From the NCBI GenBank assembly GCA_003427395.1, contig BFEA01000102.1, positions 634,622-659,530 of the forward strand: a DNA stretch of 24,909 nt, in the 5' to 3' direction. Position 1 is the first letter of the stretch. Each line of letters starts with the position of its first letter. Shown piece by piece: positions 1 through 8,909 of the stretch. The DNA is from Chara braunii. Its lineage: Eukaryota > Streptophyta > Charophyceae > Charales > Characeae. The translations under genes and the position numbers were made by a program. The notes below the pieces were generated by a model. It was not told the origin of the DNA. It worked only from the letters and a program-made list of their open reading frames with translations, and did no database searches.

Positions 1-4
1 CACA

Positions 5-42
5 AGAATGAATCTCCCTCGTTATCCAGGAAGATTCATTCT
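5..42. repeat. Short inverted repeat (hairpin)
   Basis: AGAATGAATCT at 5-15 is the exact reverse complement of 32-42, giving an 11-bp stem around a 16-nt loop. It may be the end of a small inverted-repeat element cut by the window edge. No function is visible. Confidence 0.65.
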
Positions 43-60
43 CGTTGGGCTTGTCTGATT

Positions 61-138
61 TTCTTTTGTTTTTTTTTTTTTCTCTTTTTTTTGCAGAATG
101 TTGTACGTTTTGTTGTTTTTTTCTTTTTTTTCTTTTTC
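61..138. repeat. T-rich tract, possible poly(A) tail of a minus-strand LINE
   Basis: Two T-runs (about 67-92 and 115-137) broken by a few other bases. Read on the minus strand this is A-rich and lies downstream of the minus-strand LINE fragment at 480-1430, as a retroposon tail would. The 140-350 stretch between them holds only short GTCCGAGGCTCGG direct repeats and one inverted relative (about 158-215). The link to the LINE is inference. Confidence 0.35.
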
Positions 139-356
139 GGTTGTGTACTACCGGTTGTCCGAGGCTCGGCAATAAAGTCCGAGGCTCGGGGATGATCGGG
201 CTACGGGTAGTCCGAGCCTGAGTAATAACCCTACAACTAGCTGAGTAATAACTGCACCCAAGAACCGTGGTCGGAAAGCCCCTGCCTTGGGCCCAGGGGG
301 CTACCGCCATCCCTCTCCTTGTCACTCTGTGGTGCTGAGACGCAACGTAGAAGCTC

Positions 357-418
357 CGGATGTTCTGGATGCACTGGATGCTGTGGATGTTCTAGGTGTC
401 CGGGTTGTCCTGGGTGGA
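357..418. repeat. 9-bp minisatellite (about 7 units)
   Basis: Degenerate tandem 9-mers of the type CTGGATGCT. The period is a multiple of three, so one plus-strand frame reads as a run of Cys/Gly triplets; this is a low-complexity by-product and not a gene. It lies within or just past the 3' part of the minus-strand LINE fragment. Confidence 0.6.
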
Positions 419-479
419 CGTCAATGCCCTGGATGACACCTCTGCTTAACCTTGCTAATCGTTGGACTGTGTTTGAGCT

Positions 480-1430
480 GTTCTTGCTTTCATTCAGATC
501 TGCAGCATTTCCACCAAGGATAGCGGGTGCGGGGGGAATGGNTCTGCAAAATCCTGTGCAGGCCTCAGCTGATCTCTGGGATCCACTGTTGTCCAGTCCA
601 GAAAACGTAGACGGTAGTCTCTCACCACATCAGTCTGCAGTTCCCCCAGTATTCCCTCCCCTGTCCCCTGACTCTGGTACTGATGCCTATCTTGAGTTTC
701 TTGAGTTTCCTCTGTCCAGCTCACCTTCGCTATCCATCCCCCCCGCCTCCCCCCCAGCCACTCACAGAATCTGGAGATGATCCGGTCAGCGTCCTTCTTG
801 GTGTGAGCCAGGTCCAGTTGGTTCTTGGTAGCCTGCCATCGGACCGCAATCTCCTTCTGTATCAGCTGCTGGAGCTGCTCCGTACCTCCCCATCTTCCAC
901 CCTAGCCCCTCCGTCTCCAGGATAGATCTTCTCCACCAGATCACCCAGAGGACAGAGCGTCTGCCCAGTCAGAACATGTTCTCCTGAAAGGTACTTTCTT
1001 GGACACAGGGATAATGTCCAAGTAGGATGGCCCTCCAGTCCCATGGCCACAGCAAGCCTGGGATCACGTGTTGCCAGATCCTGTCCCACCACCACCATAG
1101 CAGCATCGCTGAGGGGCATTGTAGGAAAATGTGTTCCACTGTCTCGGGGCGTTTTTGAGCTGGGAAGGCCTACAGGCACCGTCAGCACTACGGCAGCGCA
1201 TGCCCCTGCTGCTCTAGGTGTGTGTGGTCCATTAGCCAATCATTCGTTGGCAGGCACCTATGGGCTATCTGCCACTGCAGGGGAAGAAATCTTGGCCAGT
1301 TTCATTTTGTAATCTTTGAACCACTTTATGTCCTTTATCTCGTACGATTGGCTGTATGATTGTTATGGGACTCCGGAACTGGTTTCCAGCAGGTGTAGCT
1401 CCCCACCAAGAGACTGGAGCCATCCTGATT
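480..1430 (-). pseudogene. LINE (non-LTR retrotransposon) 3' coding fragment
   Basis: The minus strand encodes the C-terminal end of a LINE polyprotein in several frames. Near 1310-1220 it reads QIAHRCLPTN-like text. At about 1146-1096 it reads ETVEHIFLQCPSAMLLW, the second half of the zf-RVT zinc motif that follows the reverse transcriptase in plant L1-like LINEs. The VLWVIWWRR stretch (about 960-930) fits the usual Trp/Arg-rich segment after that motif. From about 880 a second frame reads LIQKEIAVRWQATKNQLDL and ends in CEWLGG, and another frame runs on to about 494. Stops and frameshifts separate these blocks and the RT core is missing, so this is a 5'-truncated dead copy. The family is clear; the exact ends are not. 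An ambiguous base (n) sits at 542. Confidence 0.6.
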
Positions 1431-1517
1431 AATGGGCGTACTGCTGGAGACTGCTCTAACCAGCGCCAACAGTAGGTCCACAGCCAATGTTTCTCTTAAA
1501 AAAAAAAAAGAAGAACG

Positions 1518-1697
1518 GGAAACTACACGGCGGTCACAAAAACAGTTTGAAATTGCACTTCAGGCATTCGGCCCGAAAATGTCGAATGAATCCAAGGTAG
1601 ATTTCTGGTCCGGTACGGTCAGGAGGGGGTGTATTATGTTCTGGGGAATGCCTGAAGTGCAATTTCAAACTGTTTTTGTAACCGTCGCGTTGTTACC
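1518..1697. mobile_element. MITE-like element with ~39-bp TIRs (copy 1)
   Basis: The 39-nt block at 1531-1569 is repeated inverted at 1646-1684 with a single difference. It contains CACTTCAGGCATTC and its complement. Weaker similarity (13 of 17) extends the arms out to 1518 and 1697. The ~75-nt interior has no coding potential. I see no clear target-site duplication, so the superfamily is unassigned. A diverged relative with the same TIR text lies at 11769-11948. Short poly(A) precedes it at 1499-1509. Confidence 0.7.
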
Positions 1698-1865
1698 TCC
1701 CCCCTCCCCCTAAAAGACACTCCTGCGGTAAGGTCCCGCTTGCCTACATTCAATTGGGGGCAGCTAATTCCAGCGATCAAGGCTCACAGGCACCACACCC
1801 CTGTAAATGGGACCCTGCCCCTGGGTTCCACATTGCTCCTCGTCTGCACAAAATGATGACGGGGT

Positions 1866-2060
1866 AAAGGGCTCGTTAGACACTCCTCGGTCGCATACAT
1901 CCCCCGAGGAGAATTTTGTTCCACCTATCCTTGGGGATGAAAACGAGGAAAAAAAGGGAAATCATTTCCTCAGGGAATCCTCGGGGCGTCCTCGGAATAC
2001 AGCCATTTGGTGGCATTCCCCAAGGGACCTCCCGAGGTCCCTTAGAGGTCAAGGATCCAC
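1866..2060 (+). repeat. Dispersed repeat, copy A
   Basis: This stretch shares an ordered set of words with the reverse complement of 11590-11770: GGGCTCNTTAGACACTCCT at the start, then TTCCACCTATCYTTGGGG (1919-1936 here, 11661-11678 there). Between them both copies are full of short CCTCGG/CCCCGAGG and AAGGGA/TTCC words. A third short relative (AGACACTCCT) lies at about 1714. In both places the repeat adjoins the MITE family (1518-1697 and 11769-11948), so the two may be parts of one larger element. No coding capacity is recognised. Confidence 0.5.
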
Positions 2061-2393
2061 GATAATCGGAGCGGCGAGGGCACCCGTCGTCGGCAAGAAA
2101 TTTTTGTTCGCTAGTCCATTGGAGTTCCTACAGGGCAGCGCACATACATCTTGGGTCTTCAACATTCGGCTTCCTGGAACCTCACGCCAACAGTAACCAT
2201 TGGTGGCCAGCCGGCCCCCGCGGACGTTGTCGACGAGTGTTCTCCCTCGCAGTGCGTGCAGCCAAACGGAAAGGGGTCGAACGGTCGGCGAATTTGAACA
2301 CTTCAGCGACCCCCCTTGCTCCCATTGCCCCCTGCATTCCGTGACGAAAAATGTTACAAGGCGTTTGTCCCATGCTCCGGTCTGCCGTTTGCA
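2061..2393. other. Unassigned intergenic stretch
   Basis: No recognisable gene. The frames that stay open on either strand are 80-108 codons long and show no family motif. It is relatively GC-rich and precedes the left direct repeat of the PLE region. Confidence 0.4.
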
Positions 2394-2570
2394 GCCCTCT
2401 TCGCCGCCATTTGTTGAAGGTGTACCGTCGTCGTCTAGCTAACCCCCTTCCCCACGTGTCTTTCATGACCGGCGTCTTTTGAAGGCTGCCGCTGCTGCTC
2501 CTGGTCATCCTTTTTGCTTGTCCTCGTCATCGTCTTCCATATCTGCATCCTTGCCAGGGTGCCAAAACGT
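2394..2570 (+). repeat. Left copy of diverged direct repeat around the PLE
   Basis: Aligns by eye with 7351-7535. Shared words include CCGTCGTCGTC-like text, GAAGG(C/T)TG(C/T)C, TTGCTGCTCCT-like text, TTTTGCTTGTC and CATCCT. Identity looks like roughly two-thirds. Both copies are strongly hydrophobic when translated on the plus strand (LLLLV, FHICIL/FHVCIL) and Gln/Asp-rich on the minus strand (DQEQQRQPS against EQQ-QPS). Which strand, if either, was coding is unclear. Confidence 0.5.
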
Positions 2571-2606
2571 ACACATAAGAGGCGGTCTGTGAAGAAGGAC
2601 GTCAGC

Positions 2607-3236
2607 ATGGATGGGCGGCAGGCGAAGAGCAGGTCTTCAGTGGACCACTCCAGAAGCCACCGCGCAGGCCACGGCCCGGCCCGCAATGCAAGGGAGTACG
2701 ACCCGTTAGAGTGCGTGTGTCGTATGATGTCCGCAGTGCAGACTCCAACAGCAACCACTCCAAGTGTGCAGACTACTCCGACGCCGACCTCTAATCTTCC
2801 TATTGTACCATCCGCGAATGCTACCATGGTACCACCACAGATGCAAATGGTATCAATGTCACCTCTGCCTCCGACAGGGTATTACCCACCGACATACGGA
2901 TGGCAATCGCCGACTTGGGGATACGGACAGAAGCAGCCGAGTGCAAATCTGTTTCCTGGCCCAGGAAAACGGGCCTGGTTCACTAAGGAACATCTCGATT
3001 TGATCGAGAAATGGAAGGTGCACGATGCGACAGAAGAATCGAAGAGAAGCGGCCATGTGGAATCAAGCGGTGGATCAAACTCGACCAAGCATCGGAAGAC
3101 GAAAGGGAAAGAAGACGACGACAGCGAAGCCGTAATTAAATCATGGATATCAAGCACGTTTGGTAACTCATTGAAGAAGATCGCAGAGAAGTTGGATGAT
3201 GTGGATAAGAGTACAGCGGCCGCCATCGCTGAATGA
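2607..3236 (+). pseudogene. PLE-associated ORF1, part 1 (gag-like, Pro/Tyr-rich then charged)
   Basis: The open frame runs to a TGA at 3234-3236. The ATG at 2607 is the first one past the flanking repeat; another lies at 2724. The product begins Thr/Pro-rich, then has a Pro/Tyr/Trp patch (GYYPPTYGWQSPTWGYG, about residues 92-108 from the 2607 ATG). Next come a KRAWFTKEHLDLIEKW segment that looks helical, a Lys/Asp/Ser-rich linker, and WISSTFGNSLKKIAEKLDDV, which could form a coiled coil. I know no named domain for it. I recall similar ORFs ahead of reverse transcriptases in charophyte repeats, which suggests a nucleic-acid-binding or gag-like role. After the stop, related text continues in other frames (3237-3931). 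Confidence 0.5.
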
Positions 3237-3346
3237 GGAGGAGACAAGGAGGAGGAGGGACGTCACGCAGTGAAAGTCGAAGTTGGAAGCAATGAGAGAG
3301 ATCGAAGGTTAAGTCGAGATCTAGGAGCATCGAGAACGGAGTGAAG

Positions 3347-3931
3347 ATGCGCCCCCTGAGAATCAACATATCAGATGACGAAGGGGATGGGAAAGTACTA
3401 AGTCAGAGTAACCGTGATAACGCGCTAGGAGAAGAGGGATCTAGAAACGCAGGAGGGGACGTGGTGAAGCTTGATGGGATCAAAGGAATTTTGGTCGAAT
3501 TGATGGGAAAAATGGGCACGAATGCGAATTCGAGAGGTGAAACGACTGAATTGAAAGAACGAGAAGTCGTGCGGAAGGGAAAAGGAAAATTGACGGAGGT
3601 TGAATCAGAAGAAGTATCGGAGGAAGAGAGTGATCACACGAAGAAGGACTCCGATCAAGCTGATGTGATGGAATACACGAGATGCAGGCTCGACTACTAC
3701 ATGACTTTGAAGTACAAGGAGCTGCGTGCGCTCTACAAGAAGTGTGAAGCAAAAGTGCGAAAGAAAGGATAAAGGAGCATGGGAACTTGCAAAACAAGAA
3801 ACTGAAGTGTTTTCAAGCTGGTGAATACCACTGGAGACAAAGAGAAGGAACCGAAGGACAACGAGAAAGAAGAGAACGACGAGGAAGAGGACCCTGAGGA
3901 AGAGGCGAAGGATGATGTGGCGGGGAACTAA
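3347..3931 (+). pseudogene. PLE-associated ORF1, part 2 (acidic, frameshifted)
   Basis: An open frame from the ATG at 3347 to a TAA at 3770-3772 encodes a very charged protein. It opens with RINISDDEGDG, has a KGILVELMGKMG helix, a Glu/Lys/Ser-rich centre and a LDYYMTLKYKELRALYKKC helical end. A shift of frame at about 3768 lets WELAKQETEVF continue. A further acidic run (EEDPEEEAKDD) follows and ends at a TAA at 3929-3931. This is most simply the second half of the ORF1 that begins near 2607, split by at least two frameshifts. It lies about 40 bp upstream of the GIY-YIG frame, as expected for the first ORF of a retroelement. The function is not known. Confidence 0.5.
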
Positions 3932-3969
3932 GTACGCTTAGCCTATCTAAGTGTAGCATACTCTGGACT

Positions 3970-4440
3970 TTGAGGAGGCTGAGAAGTCTCTTGGAAGCTA
4001 GTCCCTCTAACTACCTGCGTGCGGATCTAGAGGATGCATTTAGACTGGGTGTCTTACTTGCGTGCTTTAATGGTTTTTTGAATTGGGGCCGCACTTTCGT
4101 CAAATATTGGATGGTCATGGATCAGACTGAACTTGGGAATTTGAACGATGGAGCTTCCTGTGTCTACGTTTTAATATCGCCTTTTTATAAGGCCACGTAT
4201 GTAGGACAGACATGTAGACGCCTTCAAGTTAGATGGAATGAACACAGAGTGTGTTGCTCTAACCCTCGTACGAAGGAACACACATGACTCGGTAAGAAGG
4301 GTATCTCAAGTTACCTTCCGATTCCGATATGGTATGGGCCGATCTTAAAGCTAGAGAAGGCATTGTTATTGCAAGTGAGAACCCTGGTCTGAACACAGTA
4401 AAGACAAAAAAGAACAAGAAGAGATCAAGGAGTTTGAGAA
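3970..4440 (+). pseudogene. GIY-YIG endonuclease domain of the PLE
   Basis: The frame from 3970 has an unrecognised ~60-residue lead, then CVYVLISPFYKATYVGQT at about residues 64-81. VYV (from 4162) stands for the GIY motif and YVG (4198-4206) for YIG. It is followed by RRLQVRWNEH, which carries the conserved Arg and the H/E of the domain. A TGA at 4285-4287 breaks the frame. Beyond it, KGISSYLPIPIW and then EKALLLQ with SENPGLNT in a shifted frame match the C-terminal half, where the metal-binding Glu and a P-x-LN motif are expected. In PLEs this nuclease nicks target DNA to prime reverse transcription. The copy is inactive because of the stop and a frameshift near 4375. Confidence 0.6.
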
Positions 4441-4612
4441 AGAAACATGAAAAGGAAGATTGACACAACAAGAATGACACTTGGAAATCTCTCACTTTCG
4501 AATGCATAGATCTGAAAATTAATGGCACAGTAGATCTGCTATCAATTCTAAAAGCCGCAAAGGGAAAGAAACGCCCCGTAGAAAATGATTCAAACCATGA
4601 CGCTTCATCTCT

Positions 4613-5577
4613 TTGATCTATGGTGATAGTAAGATCGTACATGATAATGTAAAAATGTTGTTAAAAGACGCACGTACATACATTGAAGGCAGAGGGCTTT
4701 GGAAAATTGAATGCCTGGTCAAAAATAAATCAAACTCAGATCGCTGGAAATCAGAAATCCTGACATTACTTCGAGCATCGTGGAAACAACGAGAATTGTG
4801 GAAGAAAAGTGAAGAGGACTTATTCTCGATGCTGAAAGGTGTGAAATGCATCAATACTCAGAGAGGCCGGCAAATTGTTGGGACTATTTTATCCAACGAA
4901 ATTAAAAAACGAATTGGAATTGACCCAAGGACCAGGTTGGTGACAAAACTGCCTTTTGTACTTGTATTGATAAGAAAGAAGTCCGGGGTGAATTATGTGA
5001 TTGGATATTGAGGGAAGTTCGATCACAGGACCTCGCTAACTTGCTGCAGAACAAGTTGCGTGTGGTCTGGACGAAAGCCAGATCCGTGGCCGATATTTTG
5101 CACAATCACCGTCATTATGCGAAGATTGAAGGGTCTTGCACATGCGGAGATTTCAACCTGCCCAGAACTGAAGGGCATGTTTGGGTAAAATTGAGCGAAA
5201 TTCCCGACGTGAAGACTTTCTTACATAATTGAAAAAACATACCTACTCCTGAAAGAATGATGAATGTAACCGCAGTTTTGGACGCGTGCGAAAAAGCAAT
5301 GGAACCATTGAAGAAAGTAGGGTTGACAAAGAACCAGCTAAGAATCAAGATGGAAAGGATCGTGCACACATGTCCTCAAGTGAAAGAAGATGTGGTACTA
5401 ACTGAGTACATCATTGGGATCAAAGGTGCCTTTGATGGTTTGGTGGCTTTGGTCATGTCCCCACTGGACCGGAACCCAGGAGAAACCTTGATAGAATGTC
5501 CATTACTTTATGGCAAAGGGATGAGGAGGATGTTCAATGATAATCCAAACTACGAAAAAAGTGGAGAAGAAGAATAA
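4613..5577 (+). pseudogene. PLE linker between endonuclease and RT, with CxC motif
   Basis: Three successive open pieces (4613-5011, 5008-5232, 5257-5577) probably belong to one broken frame. The first is basic, with Trp/Lys-rich helices and a TRLVTKLPFVLVL stretch. The second carries CTCGDFNLPRTEGHVW (about 5140-5190), a C-x-C followed by Gly-His that recalls the zinc-like motif upstream of the RT in some PLEs. The third has LTKNQLRIKMERI and ends EKSGEEE. No catalytic residues are expected here; a role in nucleic-acid binding or positioning is inferred. Stops lie at 5009-5011, 5230-5232 and 5575-5577. Confidence 0.45.
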
Positions 5578-5619
5578 AGTATCTTGCACAGAATGAGACA
5601 GTAGTTTCATGAGCAGGGA

Positions 5620-6700
5620 CTGGACAAAATTGCGAGATGGAACAAGGATGGGAAAATACAGCACGCATTTATAATGAGCAAAGACAAATATTTAAATAAA
5701 AAAATACCGATTTGCCCAGCCTACATGAGCCTCGTGAGATCTGCCGCCAAAAATATAACTAAAATCTTGAGTTTGCTAATTGGATTAACGAAACAACCAC
5801 ACTTCAATCTCGAATCCGCACAAAAATTAAAAGCAGGGATACAAGCAGTTAACAAAAATATGAACAATACTTCGAAGAAACAACACATCATACTAAGGAC
5901 ATACGATATAAAAGAAATGTTCACAATGATCCCTCACGACTCGAATGAGAAAAGAAATGTGGTGGAATGGATTATTGAAGAACATACAGAAAAAGAAAAG
6001 AGATGGGCAAGAATTAAAATCTGGGAAAAAGGCGCACGAATGGAAAAATCTGCAGGAGAAAAACGCTGGAAATCGATCTATTTAAAGGATATTCTCAAAA
6101 TGGTTGATTTTCTGCTCCGTAATAATTATTTTCGGGCTCTTGATGAGATTTTGTATCAGAAAAAAGGAATATCGATGGGAGGACATACAAGTCCCTCTCT
6201 AACTTGCCTGGTGTGTATGAAAGCAGAATATGGCTTCTTAAAATCACTAGGCAAAGATCGATCACTGGTATAGGGCAAAACATTTGTGGATGATCTCTTG
6301 CTTATCACTTAGTATAACGATGATCGGAACGAAAGACAGAAGGTTGAAGAAAGGCTAAACAAGATCTCAGGTTGTTATCACAAAGATCTAGCATTGGAAC
6401 GAACTGATAAAGGAACCAACATCACTGAGTTCTTGGAAACAAAGATAATAGTGCTTGAAGAGTCACCTAAGGTTTTGACAATTCACAAGTTCAAGAACGC
6501 GGACTTTGTTTGGAATAAGGACGATTTTCGATACAAGACCACCAAGAGCTACGGATCTTTCGGATCGAAGGAACATAAGTTTGCTACGATCATGGGGACA
6601 TTACATCAGATCAATACTAACACGTCTGAAGACTCAGTTCGTATCACCGAGAACTCACCTTGTTGGATTACCCAAGTGAAATCTTCGCGAGAGCACTGAG
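5620..6700 (+). pseudogene. Reverse transcriptase core of the PLE
   Basis: The longest piece (5674-6273, 199 aa) holds RT motif A as TYDIKEMFTMIPH, with the catalytic Asp at 5905-5907. It also holds motif B as KKGISMGGHTSPSLTC (6160-6207). Motif C follows as TFVDDLLLIT, with the two Asp at 6289-6294, but a TAG at 6271-6273 precedes it and another TAG at 6310-6312 follows it. Motif D/E-like text (GCYHKDLALE, ITEFLETKII) continues to about 6480, and the thumb region runs to about 6700. The DIKxMF and GIxMGGxxSP style fits Penelope-like RTs better than LINE or LTR RTs. The enzyme would copy RNA from a nicked target end; here the internal stops prevent a product. Confidence 0.65.
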
Positions 6701-6980
6701 AAAAATGGCGAGACGGGTGGGAGGGAGGGTTTGGGCTGATATTGCTCGACTACTTGGGGCTCTGCACCTGACGAGCAGAGTAAAAAGATGGGTCGAACGG
6801 GGGATACGAATATAACTGACCCATTGGTTGTCCTATTGGAAGACTCTGGGCCTGTGAAAACACATGCGCAGTTAGAAGAAAAAAAAACCAGACGAGGATC
6901 GACCGACAAAAGATCTGGGAACGGACAAAACGGCAAAGGACCCGATAACAAATACAAAGATCTCGAAGCGCAAGGGTGAA
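6660..6980 (+). pseudogene. C-terminal tail of the PLE polyprotein
   Basis: A frame shifted relative to the RT thumb reads YPSEIFARALRKMARRVGG and continues through a Trp/Arg-rich helix. A second frame (6788-6979) gives a Lys/Gly/Asn-rich basic tail (KKTRRGSTDKRSGNGQNG). A basic C-terminus suits a nucleic-acid-binding end. The join between the two frames is broken near 6660 and again near 6790. Confidence 0.35.
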
Positions 6981-7127
6981 CTGGAATCTTGTCAGTAAAT
7001 CCCACGTTACCGCGGAGTTGAGGACCAGCTGAAAGTTTACCACGACGACACGTTTTCTCAAAGCGAGCCTTATCAGCCAACATTCTCAAGTTCATGAATA
7101 TATAAAAAAATTTTCTTCTTTTTAATA

Positions 7128-7156
<29 letters not shown>
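7128..7156. repeat. Poly(T) run
   Basis: About 28 T in a row. It lies just past the PLE coding remains. On this strand it is T and not A, so it is not a simple poly(A) tail of the plus-strand element. It could be the tail of a separate minus-strand insertion. 7160-7340 shows nothing recognisable. Confidence 0.7.
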
Positions 7157-7160
<4 letters not shown>

Positions 7161-7350
7161 CTTCTCGATAAGCGAGACACTAGTATTTATACACGGGCAA
7201 CGAAGAGCTCGTCACGGCTTGAGCAGAATGGAGTAGAAGGGTTGTGGAGGCGTAGTGTGGTGAATGCCTGGATGTAATGTAGTTAATATGTGATAGTAAA
7301 ACTCCAGCTACATTGCAAGTTTTGAGTAATTACTCGTATGATGTCCTCTA

Positions 7351-7535
7351 CTGTGTGCTCCCTTCATCGTCGCCGTCCGGTGGATCTTCATCGTCGTCGT
7401 AGAATTACGACCCTGTCGTACATCTTGTTGATGGTCGCCCTCTATGGAAGGTTGTCATTGCTGCTCCTAGTCACAATTTTGCTTGTCATGGTCCTCCTAT
7501 TCCACGTATGCATCCTCTATCGTTGATGGCCAACC
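7351..7535 (+). repeat. Right copy of diverged direct repeat around the PLE
   Basis: Counterpart of 2394-2570. It reads LSLLLLV and VLLFHVCILYR on the plus strand, against RLPLLLLV and FHICILARV in the left copy. The similarity stops near 7535, where the HARBI1-like minus-strand frame ends. Confidence 0.5.
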
Positions 7536-7886
7536 TCTATCGAAGGCCTCCAGTAGAGAATACGAGGGATCGACAGCGACTGCAGCTGACATTGACATCG
7601 GCAACGCGTCCCGTGGGCATTCGTCCACACTGGATGCAATCGCCATCGCCCAAAAAACATGTGGTGACATACGCAACTTCTCCCAGAAGTACTCCTCCGT
7701 CACATCGCAGCATTGCCTGAGATCCTCCCACGCCCCCCCAGTCCTCCTTTTCATCCACCACCTCGGCGTCGCGCGTGGAAGAACACTGCAACCCATGGCG
7801 CAGCAAACCTGAACTACAGCCTCAGTGATGGCCACGGTATCCAGCCCTTCGACTGAGACTTGATGAAGCATTTTCCTCCTCCGCAC
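7497..7886 (-). pseudogene. HARBI1/ALP1-like (PIF-Harbinger) N-terminal fragment
   Basis: A 129-codon minus-strand frame contains RWWMKRRTGGAWEDL, then CDVTEEYFWEKLRMSPHVF (about residues 59-77). This is the usual N-terminal pattern of HARBI1-like nucleases: a W-K-R opening and a 'YF..KLRMS..VF' helix ahead of the DDE nuclease. The similarity fades after about residue 82 and no DDE-type catalytic residues are present, so only the start of the protein remains. The last ~30 codons overlap the direct repeat at 7351-7535 and are probably not native. PIF/Harbinger transposases cut DNA at 3-bp TWA sites together with a Myb-like partner. The family call is from memory of similar algal and plant proteins. 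Confidence 0.5.
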
Positions 7887-7889
7887 GTG

Positions 7890-8290
7890 GATCTACACGC
7901 TTATTCCGCCCAATGCCCTCTCCTGCTGAAATCGAAAGAGCACGGCTGTTACGGCCACCGCAACGACCGTCTTCTCGATCGTTGTCAACTTCGCATGTCC
8001 GTCGTCACTGCCGCACTCGATAGACACGTGTGTTCACTGTGCTGCAATGTTCATGAACCATGAGGTCTTGCTTGGCGAGTGCAGTACCCACTCCGAGAGC
8101 GTAGGAAGGCTTAGCGCGCCAGCCTGTCTAGTGGGACTGCCCTCAATGGTCGTGCGACAAAGCCCCCCCTAAGGCCGTCTCCAACTTGCACAACCTTTTT
8201 TTTTTTAAAAGGAAAAAAAAAGAAAATACAACAGCCTACCAACTTGCCACGACCATGAGAACCTTAGTGCCAAGTCCCCAACGACGTTCC
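7890..8290. other. Unassigned stretch
   Basis: No gene recognised. It contains a short T-run/A-run pair at 8197-8222 (TTTTTTTTTT, then AAAAGG, then AAAAAAAA), which can pair as a small hairpin. Confidence 0.4.
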
Positions 8291-8291
8291 C

Positions 8292-8348
8292 CGCGTGTGC
8301 TCGACTTGTGAAACCGTGTGCTGATTGAGCGCGAGGTCGGCACTGAAG
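8292..8348 (+). repeat. Left degenerate inverted repeat of the mitochondrial-insert region
   Basis: CGCGTGTG, TGAAACCGTGTG, GAGCGCG and GCACTGAAG occur here in the same order as in the reverse complement of 11207-11261. A further shared word, CTCAAAGCGC, follows inside both ends (about 8376 and 11160). The match is imperfect and gapped. It brackets 2.9 kb that includes the mitochondrial fragments. Confidence 0.45.
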
Positions 8349-8460
8349 TTTTTTAGCGCCGCTCAATCCCGCGCTCAAAGCGCCTTGAGAGGGGTTTGAG
8401 GGGGAGCGGGGATATTTTGTTCTCGAGTAAAAAATACGTAAAAAAAAATAAAAAAAATAT

Positions 8461-8509
8461 AGGGTTGTAGATGGGTTGTAGATCTTTTCGAGATCTACAA
8501 CCCTATGTT
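8461..8509. repeat. Palindrome GGGTTGTAGATCT (left copy)
   Basis: GGGTTGTAGATCT pairs with AGATCTACAACCC around a TTTTCG loop. The left arm is partly duplicated (GGGTTGTAGAT twice). A near-identical palindrome with similar AT-rich text on its right side lies at 10789-10821. Confidence 0.75.
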
Positions 8510-8562
8510 TTTTATTTTTATTTTTTTAAGTTTCGCTATATTTTAAAAAAATCAAAAACATG

Positions 8563-8627
8563 AACTTAATAGGTCAAAGTGTCAGATTGTGAATTTGAAA
8601 ACACGGGTTCAACTCCCATTATTCGCC
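8563..8627 (+). pseudogene. trnH: Degenerate mitochondrial-type tRNA-His(GUG) fragment
   Basis: The sequence folds as a D-stem ACTT/AAGT, an anticodon stem TCAGA/TTTGA with loop TTGTGAA (anticodon GTG at 8589-8591), and a T-arm ACGGG-TTCAACT-CCCAT with one C-A mismatch. It ends in ATTCGCC. The 5' acceptor strand does not pair with this 3' end: the bases upstream of the D-arm belong to the flanking repeat. The acceptor half is therefore lost and the tRNA is dead. The text resembles organellar trnH(GUG) and lies 85 bp ahead of nad6-like text, which supports a mitochondrial source. Confidence 0.65.
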
Positions 8628-8711
8628 TCTTGCATTTGAACTCTGGCGAGCCTCGTAGATGTGTTATACACCATTTTCCTAAAAGAACTCTGATTCATCT
8701 GTTTTTTCTCA

Positions 8712-8908
8712 GTAGAAAGTTTAGGAAATCTACTTTATACCACTTATTTTTATTTGTTTCTAGTTTCGAGTCTTATTTTATTAGTGGCCATAATTGGAGC
8801 TATAGTACTTACCATGCATAAGACTACTCAAGTAAAAAGACAAGACAATATGTTTTTCAACAAAATATGATAGATTTTCAAAAGATTATAAAAAAAATAC
8901 GCCAATAG
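8712..8908 (+). pseudogene. nad6: NADH dehydrogenase subunit 6 C-terminal fragment (nuclear mitochondrial DNA)
   Basis: The frame from about 8712 reads ESLGNLLYT, then LLVAIIGAIVLTMHK and TTQVKRQD. These are the last membrane helix and the conserved C-terminal tail of mitochondrial Nad6, part of the proton-pumping arm of complex I. Five extra bases at 8847-8851 then shift the frame. The next frame continues VFQQNMIDFQKIIKKIRQ to a TAG at 8906-8908, the expected end of the protein. Everything N-terminal to the last helix is missing. The truncation and the 5-bp insertion mark it as a non-functional copy transferred to the nucleus. The tail is distinctive, so the identification is firm. Confidence 0.8.
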
Positions 8909-8909
8909 A

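Larger units (their letters stand above)
2394..7157 (+). mobile_element. Decayed Penelope-like element (PLE) with GIY-YIG endonuclease and flanking direct repeats
   Basis: The order is ORF1 (acidic, gag-like), GIY-YIG domain, linker with a Cys motif, reverse transcriptase and a basic tail, ending near a T-run at 7128-7156. An endonuclease placed N-terminal to the RT differs from classical Penelope, where GIY-YIG is C-terminal, but N-terminal GIY-YIG PLEs are known from algae and some animals. Diverged direct repeats at 2394-2570 and about 7351-7535 bracket the unit; they could be pseudo-LTR-like ends of tandem copies or unrelated host repeats. Many stops and frameshifts show that the copy is dead. 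The outer limits are approximate. Confidence 0.65.

Noticed and set aside
319-780. 153-codon plus-strand frame
   Set aside because: It opens with a 9-bp minisatellite and overlaps the minus-strand LINE frame, which has recognisable motifs.
2435-2827. 130-codon minus-strand frame opposite ORF1
   Set aside because: No family motif beyond the repeat-derived Gln/Asp part; the plus-strand ORF1 explains the region better.
8563-8627. Functional nuclear or plastid tRNA gene
   Set aside because: The 5' acceptor strand is missing, and the neighbour nad6 points to a mitochondrial relic.
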